Shown here: positions 16,756 to 26,153 of the stretch, one piece after another
Layout: the number at the start of each line of letters is the position of its first letter
Position numbering within the stretch: the first letter of the stretch is position 1
Source of the DNA: Pseudomonas izuensis
GTDB taxonomy: Bacteria; Pseudomonadota; Gammaproteobacteria; Pseudomonadales; Pseudomonadaceae
Reading direction: 5' to 3'
DNA: 64,000 bases
NCBI RefSeq assembly: GCF_009861505.1
Contig: NZ_WTFT01000049.1
Span: 42,497 to 106,496 of the forward strand
The notes under the pieces: model-generated
Databases searched by the model: none
What the model was told of the DNA's origin: nothing
The model's input: only the letters and a program-made list of their open reading frames with translations
Program-made: the position numbers and the translations under genes

Positions 16756-19653
16756 CTATCGATCCACCAGCGCACTCGCCAGCAAGGCCTCCAACCCCAT
16801 GGGCTTGGCAAAATAGTAACCCTGAGCCTGTCCTGCGCCCATTTCGCGCAGCAAATCCAGCGTCGCTTCATCCTCGACACCTTCGGCAACCACACTCAGG
16901 TCCAGTGATTCGGCCATCCGCACAATCGCCCGGACGATTGCGCGACTGCGGGGACTGGTGGTCAGTTCAAGGATGAACGACTTGTCGATCTTCAAGCCGC
17001 TGAAGCGATATTGATGCACATAACTCAGGGATGAAAACCCCGCGCCAAAGTCATCGAGCACCACCGACATGCCCTTGTCGGCCAATTGCTGCATGGTCTG
17101 CCGGGCAATCGCCGGTTCGGCGACCAGCGCGCCTTCGGTCAATTCCAGGCAGATCCTTGACGGCGAGACGCCGTGTCGCACCAACAGTGCAAGCACATCA
17201 CTGGCGAAATCCGGACGCGTCATGCTGTAGCTGGAACAATTGACGTGCACCGGCGGCCAATGGGCGTGCCGGGGTTGTGCAAGGATCGCTGCAATGCTGT
17301 TGAGCATGTACAGGTCCAGCCGACCGATCAGGCGCAAACCCTCGACATCCGGCAAAAACTCGCCCGGCGCGATCACCCGGCCGCCAGGCGGGTGCCAGCG
17401 GATCAGCGCTTCCAGGGCCAACAGCTCGCCGCTTTCGACGCTGACAATCGGCTGGAAATACGGCAGCAGTTCGTCGGTCCGCTTGAGCGCATTGCGCAAG
17501 GCCCCTTCCCGCTCGACCTGGTCCGAGACTTCACGGCGCACTTCCTGGTTGAACACCGCGTAGCTGTCGCGCCCGGCAGACTTGACCCGGTACATCGCCG
17601 CATCGGCATCGCGCAGCAAGTCGGCCGGCTCGAGATGGAACTGGGTGTCGGCGCTGACGATACCGATACTGCAGGACGAAAAGACTTCATGGCCATTGAT
17701 GAAAAACGGCAGGTCAAACGCCACCAGGATTCGTTCAGCGATATCGATCACGACGTCCAGCGGCGCCTCGGGCGCGAGCACTGAAAACTCATCGCCCCCC
17801 AGGCGCGCCAGCATGTCGGTTTCGCGCAGGCAACCGCGCAGACGGTGGGCGGCCTGCATCAACAGCAGGTCGCCGAAATGGTGGCCGAGGCTGTCGTTGA
17901 CCATCTTGAAACGGTCGAGGTCGATGAACATCACCGCCAGATGCCCGCCTTCACTGCCGAACTGCGACCAGGCCTGATTGAGGCGCTGTTGCAGGTAGGT
18001 GCGGTTTGGTAGCCCGGTCAGTGCATCGTGGGAGTTTTCGTGTTGCAACTTGGCATTGGCGTGATCGAGCTCGCGGGTACGGCTCTGCACCCGGGCTTCG
18101 AGCTTGAGGTTGGCGGCATGGATCGCTTCGGCGGCGGTACGTCGCGACAACGCGGTGTCGATGTGCCGCGATACGAACGTCAGCAGTTCCTGGTCACGCA
18201 GGGTATAGCGCACCTGAGAGGTATAGCTTTGCACCGCCAGCACCCCGCGTACCACATCGCCATCGAACAGGGGGATGCCCAGCCAGGAATAGGATCGGTA
18301 GTACTCATCGGCGATTTCGATTTCACCCTGCGTCGTCAGTCGTTCCGCTTCGCCGACGTCAATCAGGCAGGGCCGACGCTGACGGATAACGTACTCGGTC
18401 AAACCCCGGCGTCCACGCCGCGCCGCCGGGCAGGTGGTCTGCCGCTCATCGACGTAGTACGGAAAGGTCACCTCACCGGTCGCGTCGTCGAACAGCGCAA
18501 TGTAGAAGTTCTGCGCGAACAGCAAATCACCGACGATGCCATGCAGGGTTTGGAACAACTCCGCCATGTCGCCCGGCTGGCTCGACAGCTCGGCAATCTG
18601 GAACAGCGCACTCTGCAGATGTTCGGCGCGCTCCCGGTCTGCCACTTCCTGCCTCAATGCGTCGTTGAGTGCCGACAGTTCCAGAGTGCGACGCATCACC
18701 GTCTCTTCCAGGTCAGCCCGGTGCAGAAGCCGGTCCAGCGCCATGGCCACGTGGCGGGCCACCACCAGGAACAACGCACGGTCTTCGGCGCTGTAGGTAC
18801 GAGAAACGTCGTAGACCTGCATCGCCAGCATGCCAAACACTTCATCCGAGGCATTTTTCAACGGCGCGCCCATCCAGAACTCGGGGCGATCACCGATGCA
18901 ATAGAAACGGCCCTCGGCCTGAGCCACGAGAATGCCGGCGGCGTCGATCAGCAACGGCTGGCCACTGGTCAACACCTGGCCGGTCAAGGACAGGTGCGAC
19001 GGGTCAAGGTATTCGTAGTTCTCGGACTCCAGGGCATCGACGTCGATGATGTCGACGTAATACGGGTAGTCAATCTTGCCACTGTGCGGGTCATACAGCG
19101 CGAGATAGAAGTTCTCGGCGTCTATCAGGCTGGCGAGCAGTTTGTGGACCCCCACCAGAAACACTGACCGGTCGCGGGTCGAACTGGCCAGGTAGGTGAT
19201 TTCATACAGCACACGCTGGGTAAACTGCGCACGGGCAAGGGTATTGGTTTGCACCTCGATACCCAGGCGCCGGGCAAAATCGGCGAGCGCCGGCTGCGCC
19301 GCATCGTTGACGGGCGCGAGCAGCCAACCCAGTACACTTTCACCTCTGCCGGTCGGCCAGCGGTGCAAGCGCCGGGTCAGGCAAAAGGCTTCGAATTCTT
19401 CATTGGCAACACTGGACGGCCACTGCACCCGCGGGTCGCCCTGCCCGACCAAGTGCATTTGCTCACCGGCGCGATAAACCACCCACGACGTGGTGTGCGC
19501 CCAGCTGCGTGCCGAGTCCAGCAATTGCTCGATCGCGTCCTGATTGCCAGCGTAGGCCATATTGACCGTATCCAGGTTCCCTTTTGGTTGAGATGCGACA
19601 ACGTCGCAATCGTTCGATTGCCGCGGGAAGTCGGTCAATGGACGAAAACTCAT
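16756..19653 (-). CDS. GAF-GAF-GGDEF-EAL cyclic-di-GMP enzyme
   Basis: A 965-residue cytoplasmic protein. Two related GAF-like sensor domains (about residues 130-310 and 350-520; each has a YPYYVD or FPYYVDE motif) are joined by a coiled coil to a GGDEF domain with an intact RLGGDEFSVL site near 650 and an EAL domain with LEALIRW, LELTE, LDDFGAGFSS, LKIDKSF and AEGVE. Both catalytic sites look complete, so it may make and degrade c-di-GMP. The start at 19653 has GGGAG five bases upstream; longer frames lack this. It is monocistronic. Confidence 0.92.
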   Translation of the reverse strand: MSFRPLTDFPRQSNDCDVVASQPKGNLDTVNMAYAGNQDAIEQLLDSARSWAHTTSWVVYRAGEQMHLVGQGDPRVQWPSSVANEEFEAFCLTRRLHRWPTGRGESVLGWLLAPVNDAAQPALADFARRLGIEVQTNTLARAQFTQRVLYEITYLASSTRDRSVFLVGVHKLLASLIDAENFYLALYDPHSGKIDYPYYVDIIDVDALESENYEYLDPSHLSLTGQVLTSGQPLLIDAAGILVAQAEGRFYCIGDRPEFWMGAPLKNASDEVFGMLAMQVYDVSRTYSAEDRALFLVVARHVAMALDRLLHRADLEETVMRRTLELSALNDALRQEVADRERAEHLQSALFQIAELSSQPGDMAELFQTLHGIVGDLLFAQNFYIALFDDATGEVTFPYYVDERQTTCPAARRGRRGLTEYVIRQRRPCLIDVGEAERLTTQGEIEIADEYYRSYSWLGIPLFDGDVVRGVLAVQSYTSQVRYTLRDQELLTFVSRHIDTALSRRTAAEAIHAANLKLEARVQSRTRELDHANAKLQHENSHDALTGLPNRTYLQQRLNQAWSQFGSEGGHLAVMFIDLDRFKMVNDSLGHHFGDLLLMQAAHRLRGCLRETDMLARLGGDEFSVLAPEAPLDVVIDIAERILVAFDLPFFINGHEVFSSCSIGIVSADTQFHLEPADLLRDADAAMYRVKSAGRDSYAVFNQEVRREVSDQVEREGALRNALKRTDELLPYFQPIVSVESGELLALEALIRWHPPGGRVIAPGEFLPDVEGLRLIGRLDLYMLNSIAAILAQPRHAHWPPVHVNCSSYSMTRPDFASDVLALLVRHGVSPSRICLELTEGALVAEPAIARQTMQQLADKGMSVVLDDFGAGFSSLSYVHQYRFSGLKIDKSFILELTTSPRSRAIVRAIVRMAESLDLSVVAEGVEDEATLDLLREMGAGQAQGYYFAKPMGLEALLASALVDR

Positions 19654-19851
19654 CAGCGCTCCCAGAGCCAAGAATTGGCGATACTCATTTCCAATTACTA
19701 GCAATATGCCAGCGATCTTTCCGTGTAAAGGTTATAGCGGGTTTTTTCAATGGTTTTGTTTTGGTTGTGCGGTGCCGATCGCATTCATGCCTGCCGGCGT
19801 CGATGTCCAGACCGGACTCGCACATCCCGCAGCCCTGCCATACTGTTAAGC

Positions 19852-20592
19852 ATGACTCGTGCAACCTTCCGCTTCTACGAGGAGCTCAACGATTTCCTGC
19901 CGGCCGACCGGCGGCGGCAGTCCTTCACCTGCGAGTGCGCGCAAGGGGCGACGGTCAAGCACATGATCGAGGCGCTCGGGGTGCCGCATACGGAGGTCGA
20001 ACTGGTGCTGCTCAATGGCGAGTCGGCGGGTTTCGAGCGGGTAATCTTCGACGGTGACCGGCTGGCGGTGTACCCCAAGTTCGAATCACTGGACATCAGC
20101 CCGCTGCTCAAGGTTCGTACGCAACCTCTGCGGGTACTGCGCTTCGTCGCGGATGCGCACCTTGGCGGATTGGCCAGCCTGCTGCGCATGAGCGGCTTCG
20201 ACACCCTCTACGACAATGGCTTCGAAGATGGCCAGATCGCCGAGATCGCTGCGCAGCAGGGACGCATCGTGCTGACCCGCGACCGCGAACTGCTCAAGCG
20301 GCGGATCATCAGCCACGGCTGTTACGTGCATGCCCTGAAACCGTCGCTGCAACTGCGCGAAATCTACGAGCGCCTTGACCTGGCGCGCAGCGCGCGACCC
20401 TTCAGCCTGTGCCTTCATTGCAACCTGCCGCTGCACGAGATCAGCCCGGAACTGGCCCGCCCGCAGGTGCCGCCACGGGTTGCCGCCCTCTATTCGCAGT
20501 TCCTGCGCTGCGATGGCTGCCAACGGATTTACTGGGAGGGTTCGCACTGGCGCGGCATGTGTGCACTGCTGGCGCCTTTGCTGGACCGATAG
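19852..20592 (+). CDS. ubiquitin-like/Mut7-C RNase domain protein
   Basis: A 246-residue fusion. Residues 1-80 form a ThiS/MoaD-like ubiquitin fold (Mut7-C ubiquitin domain). Residues 92-165 are the PIN-like Mut7-C RNase domain with acidic residues D101 in FVADAHLGG and D144 in LTRDRELL. Residues 185-230 are a zinc ribbon with C187, C190, C220 and C223. In this family it is predicted to cleave RNA; the substrate is unknown. It ends 5 bp from the converging LysR gene. The ATG at 19852 is chosen from the domain start; an upstream in-frame extension looks non-coding. Confidence 0.85.
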   Translation: MTRATFRFYEELNDFLPADRRRQSFTCECAQGATVKHMIEALGVPHTEVELVLLNGESAGFERVIFDGDRLAVYPKFESLDISPLLKVRTQPLRVLRFVADAHLGGLASLLRMSGFDTLYDNGFEDGQIAEIAAQQGRIVLTRDRELLKRRIISHGCYVHALKPSLQLREIYERLDLARSARPFSLCLHCNLPLHEISPELARPQVPPRVAALYSQFLRCDGCQRIYWEGSHWRGMCALLAPLLDR

Positions 20593-20597
20593 TCGAG

Positions 20598-21488
20598 TCA
20601 CGCATTTGGCCCAAACGCAGTCTTTGCAAAGTCCATGAAGCTTCGAAGTTTGGGCGTCAGCCGCCGGTCAGGCGCATATAACAGGTTCATCGGGGAGACG
20701 GGGACTTTGTAATGCGGCAGAAGATTCACCAATGTTCCACTTCTCAGCGCATCCTTGACCAACTCTGACGGCAATAGCACCACGCCCAGTCCCGCCACGG
20801 CTGCGGCGAGCAATGGATCGCCCTGATTAATCGTCAATCTGCTTTTAATCGGCACTTCGATAGAGCCCTGCGGCCCTTCGAGGCGAACGTGTGAGCGCCC
20901 GTCCGAATAGGCAAAGGCCAGGCATTCGTGCTCCTGCAGGTCCCAAGGTGTGGTGATGGGAGGCCGACGTGCCAGATAGGATGGCGCAGCACACAGCACC
21001 ATCTGATACGGCATCAGCGGCAGCGCTTTCAAACCGCTGTCCGCAAGATCGCCTATTCGAAACACAACGTCGTAGCCGCCTTCGACCAGATCAACGAGTT
21101 CGTTCGACAAGGTCAAATCCACGGACACCTGCGGATACCTGACCATGTATTCCAGCAAGCGGGGCGACAAGGTACTCACGCCAAATGTGACCGGGGCATT
21201 GATTCTGAGCCGGCCGCTGGGTACGCCCCGGGTCACGGCGGCCATTTCCTCGGCGGCTTCCATGTCGGCAAGAATCATCTTTGCCCGCTGATAGAACGTA
21301 CGGCCAAAATCGGTGAGGCTTTGCTTGCGGGTCGTTCGATGGAGCAGAGACACGCCCAAATGCTGCTCTAGCATTTTTATCTGCTTACCTATCAGTTGCG
21401 GGGACAGATTGAGCTCGTTCGCTACCGCGCTGAAGGAGCCCAACTCCACCGCCTTGACGAATGTGGCCATCAACGTGAGGCGATCCAT
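20598..21488 (-). CDS. LysR-family transcriptional regulator
   Basis: A 296-residue regulator with helix-turn-helix SFSAVANELNLSPQLIGKQIKMLE at about residues 18-41 and a full effector domain, of the DmlR/AaeR-like group. The start at 21488 has AAAGAG upstream and gives MDRLTLMATFVKAVE. It is divergent from the oxidoreductase gene with a 99-bp gap containing a dyad, so it very likely regulates that gene. Confidence 0.9.
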   Translation of the reverse strand: MDRLTLMATFVKAVELGSFSAVANELNLSPQLIGKQIKMLEQHLGVSLLHRTTRKQSLTDFGRTFYQRAKMILADMEAAEEMAAVTRGVPSGRLRINAPVTFGVSTLSPRLLEYMVRYPQVSVDLTLSNELVDLVEGGYDVVFRIGDLADSGLKALPLMPYQMVLCAAPSYLARRPPITTPWDLQEHECLAFAYSDGRSHVRLEGPQGSIEVPIKSRLTINQGDPLLAAAVAGLGVVLLPSELVKDALRSGTLVNLLPHYKVPVSPMNLLYAPDRRLTPKLRSFMDFAKTAFGPNA

Positions 21489-21521
21489 TGGAAACTCTTT
21501 GTTTCTAGTGTTGCGCCATCC

Positions 21522-21552
21522 TAGGCCTTTATCCAACGCTGGCCAAAGCCTA
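21522..21552. promoter_or_regulatory. candidate LysR operator
   Basis: Imperfect dyad TAGGCCTTT and AAAGCCTA with a 14-bp spacer in the LysR/oxidoreductase intergenic region. Its spacing and central position suit a LysR tetramer site. Confidence 0.4.
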
Positions 21553-21587
21553 AATTGACGGCCTGATCAATCAAAGAAGAGGTAACC

Positions 21588-22577
21588 ATGGCACGCATTG
21601 TCAGAATTCATGAATACGGTGACGCAAGCGTTTTGAAACTGGAGGCGGTCGATGTGCCTGCGCCTGGACCTGGCGAAGTGCAAATTGAAGTCAAAGCCAT
21701 TGGGTTGAATCGGGCAGAAGTCATGTTCCGCAATCACGCCTATCTACAGGAAGCGCAATTTCCCAGCCGACTGGGGTACGAGGCAGCGGGTGTCGTGGTT
21801 GCCGTCGGCGCTGGCGTCACCGACTTCAGTGCCGGCGATGCGGTCAGTGTGATCCCGCCGCTGGACATTGCCCGCTGGGGCACCTATGGCGAACTGGCGA
21901 ACGTTCCCGCCCACCTCACGGTCAAACACCCACAAAACCTTTCCTTTGAACAAGCCGCTGCGTCCTGGATGCAATACGTCACGGCATGGGGCGCCCTGGT
22001 CGAACAGGCAAGGCTTGGGAAGGGCGACGTGGTGCTGGTCACCGCCGCCTCCAGCAGCGTCGGCCTGGCTGCCTTTCAGATTGCCAAAATGGTCGGCGCC
22101 ACTGCGATTGGCATCACTCGCACCCGCGCTAAAAAACAGGCATTGCTGGACGCCGGTGCCGCGCATGTCATCGTCAGCGATGAAGAAGATATGGTTGAAC
22201 GGGTCATGGCCCTGACCGACGGCAAAGGGGCGCGTGTGGTTTTCGATCCGGTCGGTGGGCCTTCTTTCGAACCGCTTACCCAGAGCATGGCCAAGGGCGG
22301 CATTCTGTTGGAGTACGGCGCGTTGAGCCCGGAGCCCACGCCGTTCCCGTTGTTCACGGTGCTAGGCAAGTGCCTGACCCTCAAGGGCTATCTGTACGCG
22401 GAAATCGTCTCGGACCCGGCCACCCTGTCCCGGGCTAAGGCATTCATTCTCGACGGCCTGGCATCGGGGGCGCTTTCACCGATCATCGCCAGGACTTTTA
22501 CGCTTGACGAGATTCAGGAGGCGCATCGGTTTATTGAGGCTAACCAACAGGTTGGGAAGGTTGTGGTGAGGGTTTAA
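21588..22577 (+). CDS. zinc-independent MDR oxidoreductase (quinone oxidoreductase-like)
   Basis: A 329-residue medium-chain dehydrogenase/reductase. The substrate domain has GEVQIEVKAIGLNRAEVMFR and GYEAAGVVVAVG; the NADPH-binding Rossmann motif is VLVTAASSSVGLAAFQIAK at about residues 148-166. The structural and catalytic zinc ligands of alcohol dehydrogenases are absent, which fits the quinone/enone reductase branch. AGAGGT precedes the ATG. The divergent LysR gene probably induces it on exposure to a reactive carbonyl or quinone. Confidence 0.9.
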   Translation: MARIVRIHEYGDASVLKLEAVDVPAPGPGEVQIEVKAIGLNRAEVMFRNHAYLQEAQFPSRLGYEAAGVVVAVGAGVTDFSAGDAVSVIPPLDIARWGTYGELANVPAHLTVKHPQNLSFEQAAASWMQYVTAWGALVEQARLGKGDVVLVTAASSSVGLAAFQIAKMVGATAIGITRTRAKKQALLDAGAAHVIVSDEEDMVERVMALTDGKGARVVFDPVGGPSFEPLTQSMAKGGILLEYGALSPEPTPFPLFTVLGKCLTLKGYLYAEIVSDPATLSRAKAFILDGLASGALSPIIARTFTLDEIQEAHRFIEANQQVGKVVVRV

Positions 22578-22631
22578 GGGGATATAGCGAAACCTCGTAC
22601 CGCCCCGTTTGACTTTGCAGCGGTCCCGAAA

Positions 22632-22700
22632 GATCGCAGCCTTCGGCAGCTCCTACAGGTTTACTCGGTTCCCTACAGGAGATGTCGAAGGTTGCGATCC
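22632..22700. repeat. REP-like hairpin between convergent genes
   Basis: Arms GATCGCAGCCTTCGGCAGCT and the near-complement ending GAAGGTTGCGATC, each next to a CCTACAGG. This is a different REP type from the TGCTCGCGA elements elsewhere in the window. It lies between two convergent genes and may also act as a bidirectional terminator. Confidence 0.7.
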
Positions 22701-22701
22701 T

Positions 22702-23244
22702 TTATTTAATGACCTCTATTGCGTAAGTCGACTGCACCAATCCCGAAGGGAAGCTGCGGCTGGATACCAGGGTCAATCCAATGTCCTGCCTGAGCAAGCC
22801 AAACAATGACCTTCCCGATCCGATCAGGACAGGAACTGTGGTAATCACCATATCGGCGACTAACCCGTCGCGCAGGAATGACTGCACCACTTGCCCGCCA
22901 TCGACATATACCCGGCGCACGCCTTGCTCCGCCAGTTCCTCCATCACGTCCCGGGGTGCGAGGTTAGAGAAACGCAACTTGCCCTTCAACGCCTCGGGTA
23001 CTGGCGAGTCGGCCAGTTGTTCAGACAGCACCACGACAGGCAGTTCGTAGAACCATGTATCGAAAGTCAGCGCCTTCTCGTAGGTTCCTCGCCCCATCAA
23101 AATCACATCTTTATCGGCGATGAAGGTTGAGTAGCCATGATCCTCGGCCTGATCGTCACGCTGCAAAAGCCAGTCGATGTCACCATCGGGCCGAGCGATG
23201 AAGCCATCCAGGCTGGTGGCGATGAAAACATGTGCAGTGATCAT
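22702..23244 (-). CDS. dihydrofolate reductase-like (RibD C-terminal domain) protein
   Basis: A 180-residue DHFR-fold protein with SLDGFIARPDGDIDWL at the N-terminus, ILMGRGTYEKAL near residue 50 and VDGGQVVQSFL near 118, the pattern of YwjB/YyaP-type RibD-C proteins that bind NADPH. It may be a small-molecule reductase; its substrate is unknown and it is not the housekeeping folate enzyme. The gene is monocistronic and convergent with the oxidoreductase across a REP-like hairpin. Confidence 0.85.
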   Translation of the reverse strand: MITAHVFIATSLDGFIARPDGDIDWLLQRDDQAEDHGYSTFIADKDVILMGRGTYEKALTFDTWFYELPVVVLSEQLADSPVPEALKGKLRFSNLAPRDVMEELAEQGVRRVYVDGGQVVQSFLRDGLVADMVITTVPVLIGSGRSLFGLLRQDIGLTLVSSRSFPSGLVQSTYAIEVIK

Positions 23245-23379
23245 TCTGATTTCCTTATTGAAGCGAGTTCACAGTCGTTCATATGCATTAGATAGATCCG
23301 TCTCTCTTCTACTTCTAAACACATACCTGTGGCGCGGAAACTTGCTCCCACGCCACAGAGGAGCATCACGACAAACGCG

Positions 23380-23739
23380 CTACTCAGCCGGATCAATCTG
23401 ATCCAGCACCCTGTTCGCCGTGATCTCCGCCAGCATGATGCTGTTGGAAATGCCCAACAGCGCATTGCGGTCACCACCGTCCAGATGGTCCACCAACTGA
23501 TGGACCATCACATCGACCGACGCCAGCGTCTCGACCAGATACACCATCAGGGTTTCGGTCGTGGCTTGTGGGTCGACGGTGAACAGTGTGCTGGGTGTAC
23601 GCGGTGTGGCTTTGATGTCGGCCGTCGAAGGGAAGTGGTAGTCGAGGGCACGTTCGGTGGCATCGTTGAGCTTGTTTGAATCGGGTTCGTATGGGGATGC
23701 GGGATCGGTGTTCGGGGGATTGGGTGTGACCTTGAACAT
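23380..23739 (-). CDS. DUF6124 family protein
   Basis: A 119-residue acidic, soluble protein (MFKVTPNPPNTDPASPYEP...) typical of the DUF6124 family, present in many copies in Pseudomonas genomes and of unknown function. Residues 1-50 are low-complexity and Pro-rich; residues 55-115 look helical (LMVYLVETLASVDVMVHQLVDHL). A strong site AGGAAAAG lies before the ATG. The upstream leader is unusually long and structured (next entry). Confidence 0.82.
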   Translation of the reverse strand: MFKVTPNPPNTDPASPYEPDSNKLNDATERALDYHFPSTADIKATPRTPSTLFTVDPQATTETLMVYLVETLASVDVMVHQLVDHLDGGDRNALLGISNSIMLAEITANRVLDQIDPAE

Positions 23740-24127
23740 GATTTCTTTTCCTGTTGTGAGCCGGCCACACCATCGCTGCTAAACGGGGGGTGGCGGCTGT
23801 ACGCAGGTTAGCAGACCGGGGAAAAGAAGAAAGCCGGCGCGCCCGAGGGCGCCCTGCGCACAGCCACCATCAAATGCAGGCATGGAAACGCCTGTCTGAT
23901 AGACACTCGTGCGACCTTCTAATACCACGGGCTGCTAAACCCGATCACTGATGGGCAGTGACACGAATCAAGTTACCGAGCGACCCCAAGGCGCACAAGC
24001 CGGCGGATTCTGGCGTAACGGTAGGCAACGACGCAAGGTTTTGTGGCTTTCAGGAAGTAATCTTGATGGTGTTTAAACACACACTGCAAAAAACGTTTAA
24101 AGACTGACAAAACCCTGTTTCGCCCAC
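23740..24127 (-). promoter_or_regulatory. long structured leader of the DUF6124 gene
   Basis: No gene. Read on the minus strand, this region has a GC-rich hairpin (GCGCCC-TC-GGGCGC, at 23839-23852) followed by a pyrimidine-rich tract, and a complementary pair CTGCTAA/TTAGCAG at 23776-23782 and 23808-23814; CTGCTAAAC recurs at 23932. This could be an attenuator-like 5' UTR. The part from 23960 to 24127 shows nothing distinct. Confidence 0.4.
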
Positions 24128-24719
24128 CTGTAGGAGCGAGCCCGCTCGCGATGGTCGTGAACGATTACGCGCAAAACCAGACACCCCTCGGCGCCCGTTG
24201 GTTTTTCGCGAGCAGGCTCGCTCCTACAAGGAAAAGCAACAGCCTCCTCCTGTAGGAGCGAGCCCGCTCGCGATGGTCGTGAACGATTACGAGTAAAACC
24301 AGACACCCCTCGGCGCCCGTTGGTTTTTCGCGAACAGGCTCGCTCCTACAAGGAAAAGCAACAGCCTCCTCCTGTAGGAGCGAGCCCGCTCGCGATGGTC
24401 GTGAACGATTACGCGCAAAACCAGACACCCCTCGGCGCCTGTTGGTTTTTCGCGAGCAGGCTCGCTCCTACAAGGAAAAGCAACAGCCCCCACCTGTAGG
24501 AGCGAGCCCGCTCGCGATGGTCGTGAACGATTACGCGCAAAACCAGATACCCCTCGGCGGCCATTGGTTTTTCGCGAGCAGGCTCGCTCCTACAAGGAAA
24601 AGCAACAGCCCCCACCTGTAGGAGCGAGCCCGCTCGCGATGGTCGTGAACGATTACGCGTAAAACCAGACACCCCTCGGCGCCCGTTGGTTTTTCGCGAG
24701 CAGGCTCGCTCCTACAATA
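24128..24719. repeat. five tandem 122-bp REP-pair (BIME) units
   Basis: The anchor TAGGAGCGAGCCCGCTCGCG recurs at 24131, 24253, 24375, 24497 and 24619, exactly 122 bp apart. Each unit holds a direct REP, a ~60-bp unique middle (GGTCGTGAACGATTACG...) and an inverted REP (CGCGAGCAGGCTCGCTCCTA). Units differ by only a few bases. The whole block sits between the outer-membrane factor gene and DUF6124. Confidence 0.95.
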
Positions 24720-24734
24720 ATGTAGAGACCGATT

Positions 24735-26153
24735 TCAGTTCCTGGTCGCCACCTTGTTGCCACCGCTGTCCCACCCGCCTCCCAACGATTTGTAGATCGC
24801 GACGATACCCCGGTATTGATCGATTTCACCTTGGGCCTGCGCATCCTCGGCATTCAGCCGTTCACGCTGGGCATCGAGCAGCACCAGATAGTCCACGGCG
24901 CCTTCCTTGTATTGGGTTTCGGCCAGGTCCGCCGCCGCCCTGCTCGATTCGCTTTGCTTGATCAACGACAACAACCGCTGCTGGCGCTTGCCGTAGTCGC
25001 TGAAGGCGTTCTCCGATTCTTCCAGCGCCAGCAGCACTTGCTGTTCATAGGTGGCCAAGGCGCCTTCCGCGTTGGCGTCGGCACCGCGGATGCGTGCTCG
25101 TACGCTGCCCAGGTCGAAGGCTGCCCAGGTGATGCTCGGGCCCAAGCTCCAGGCCTTGGCGGCGGCGGAGCCGATTTGCGAACCGCGTCCGGCGGTGAAG
25201 CCCAGGAAGCCGCTCAGGCTGACCCGGGGAAACAGGTCGGCGGTGGCGACGCCGATATCCGCCGTGGCGGAGGCGAGCCGGCGTTCGGCCGCCAGCACAT
25301 CAGGGCGGCGACGCAGCAGTTCGGCGGGATCACCGATGGGCAGTGCCTTGGCGATGGCCGGCAGGTCCTTCGGACTCAGGGACACACTCAATTGATCCGG
25401 ACGCTCACCGAGCAAGGTCGCGATGCGGTTCTTCTGCCGGACCTGTTCCGCTTGCAGTTGCGGCACGCTGGCCTCGACGGCAGCCAGCCGCGCATCGGCG
25501 CGTACCACGTCGAGTTCGTTACCCACGCCGGCATCGCGCAGACTGACGGTCACAGCGCGTGAATCGCTCTGGTTCTTGAGGTTGGCCAGGGCGATTTTTT
25601 CCCGCAGTTGCGCACCGCGCAGTTGCCCGTAGGCGTCCACCAACTCGGCGATCATGGTCACCCGCAGTTGAAACAGATCCGCCGCTGCCGCGCCTTCCTG
25701 GGCATCGCTCGACTCCAGTGCACGCTGGATGCGTCCGAACAGGTCGATTTCCCAGGCCATGTCCAGGCCCAGATCGTAGCGTTCGATGTTCACACGTTTG
25801 TCCGTCAGGCCGGGCACCTGCGCCTTGCCTATTTGGCTGCTGGCGCGACTGGTGACCACCGGCAGGTTGTCGTTGCTGATGTCGTCACGAATCGCCCGCG
25901 CCGCTTTCCAGCGAACAAAGGCCACGCGCAAATCGCGGTTGCCTTCCAGGGATTTGCTCACCAGCTGGTTCAGCGTGGGGTCGTCGAACTGTTGCCACCA
26001 CACCGATTCAAATCGCGATTGATCGTAGTTGCTTGCTTTCGCATAAACGCTATTGGCCGGTGCGGTGTCCGGGGCCTTGTAGTCGGGGCCCACCGTGCAG
26101 GCGGCCAGCGCGGTCACCAGAAGGCTGGGTAAAAAAAGCTTCAGAGCATTCAT
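24735..26153 (-). CDS. oprN: outer-membrane efflux channel, OprN-like
   Basis: A 472-residue TolC/OprM-family lipoprotein (lipobox ALAAC, then TVGPDYK). The repeated OEP domains show LGLDMAWEIDLFGRIQRALE and the mirrored SITWAAFDLGSVRARI with LLRRRPDVLAAERRLASA. The start at 26153 has GGAGGTGCAACC before it and overlaps the mexF stop by 4 bp (ATGA), so translation is coupled. It is the third gene of the mexEF-oprN-type operon. A longer frame to 26405 overlaps mexF and is not used. The 122-bp REP array follows. Confidence 0.9.
   Translation of the reverse strand: MNALKLFLPSLLVTALAACTVGPDYKAPDTAPANSVYAKASNYDQSRFESVWWQQFDDPTLNQLVSKSLEGNRDLRVAFVRWKAARAIRDDISNDNLPVVTSRASSQIGKAQVPGLTDKRVNIERYDLGLDMAWEIDLFGRIQRALESSDAQEGAAAADLFQLRVTMIAELVDAYGQLRGAQLREKIALANLKNQSDSRAVTVSLRDAGVGNELDVVRADARLAAVEASVPQLQAEQVRQKNRIATLLGERPDQLSVSLSPKDLPAIAKALPIGDPAELLRRRPDVLAAERRLASATADIGVATADLFPRVSLSGFLGFTAGRGSQIGSAAAKAWSLGPSITWAAFDLGSVRARIRGADANAEGALATYEQQVLLALEESENAFSDYGKRQQRLLSLIKQSESSRAAADLAETQYKEGAVDYLVLLDAQRERLNAEDAQAQGEIDQYRGIVAIYKSLGGGWDSGGNKVATRN

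Noticed and set aside
24128..24719. Possible CRISPR array
   Set aside because: Units are 122 bp with near-identical middles instead of unique spacers, and each contains inverted REP arms; no cas genes.
24097..24853. Serial open frames on the minus strand encoding SRAGSLLQ and GASLLAKN repeats
   Set aside because: They are translations of the REP units; no ribosome sites and no coding signal outside the palindromes.
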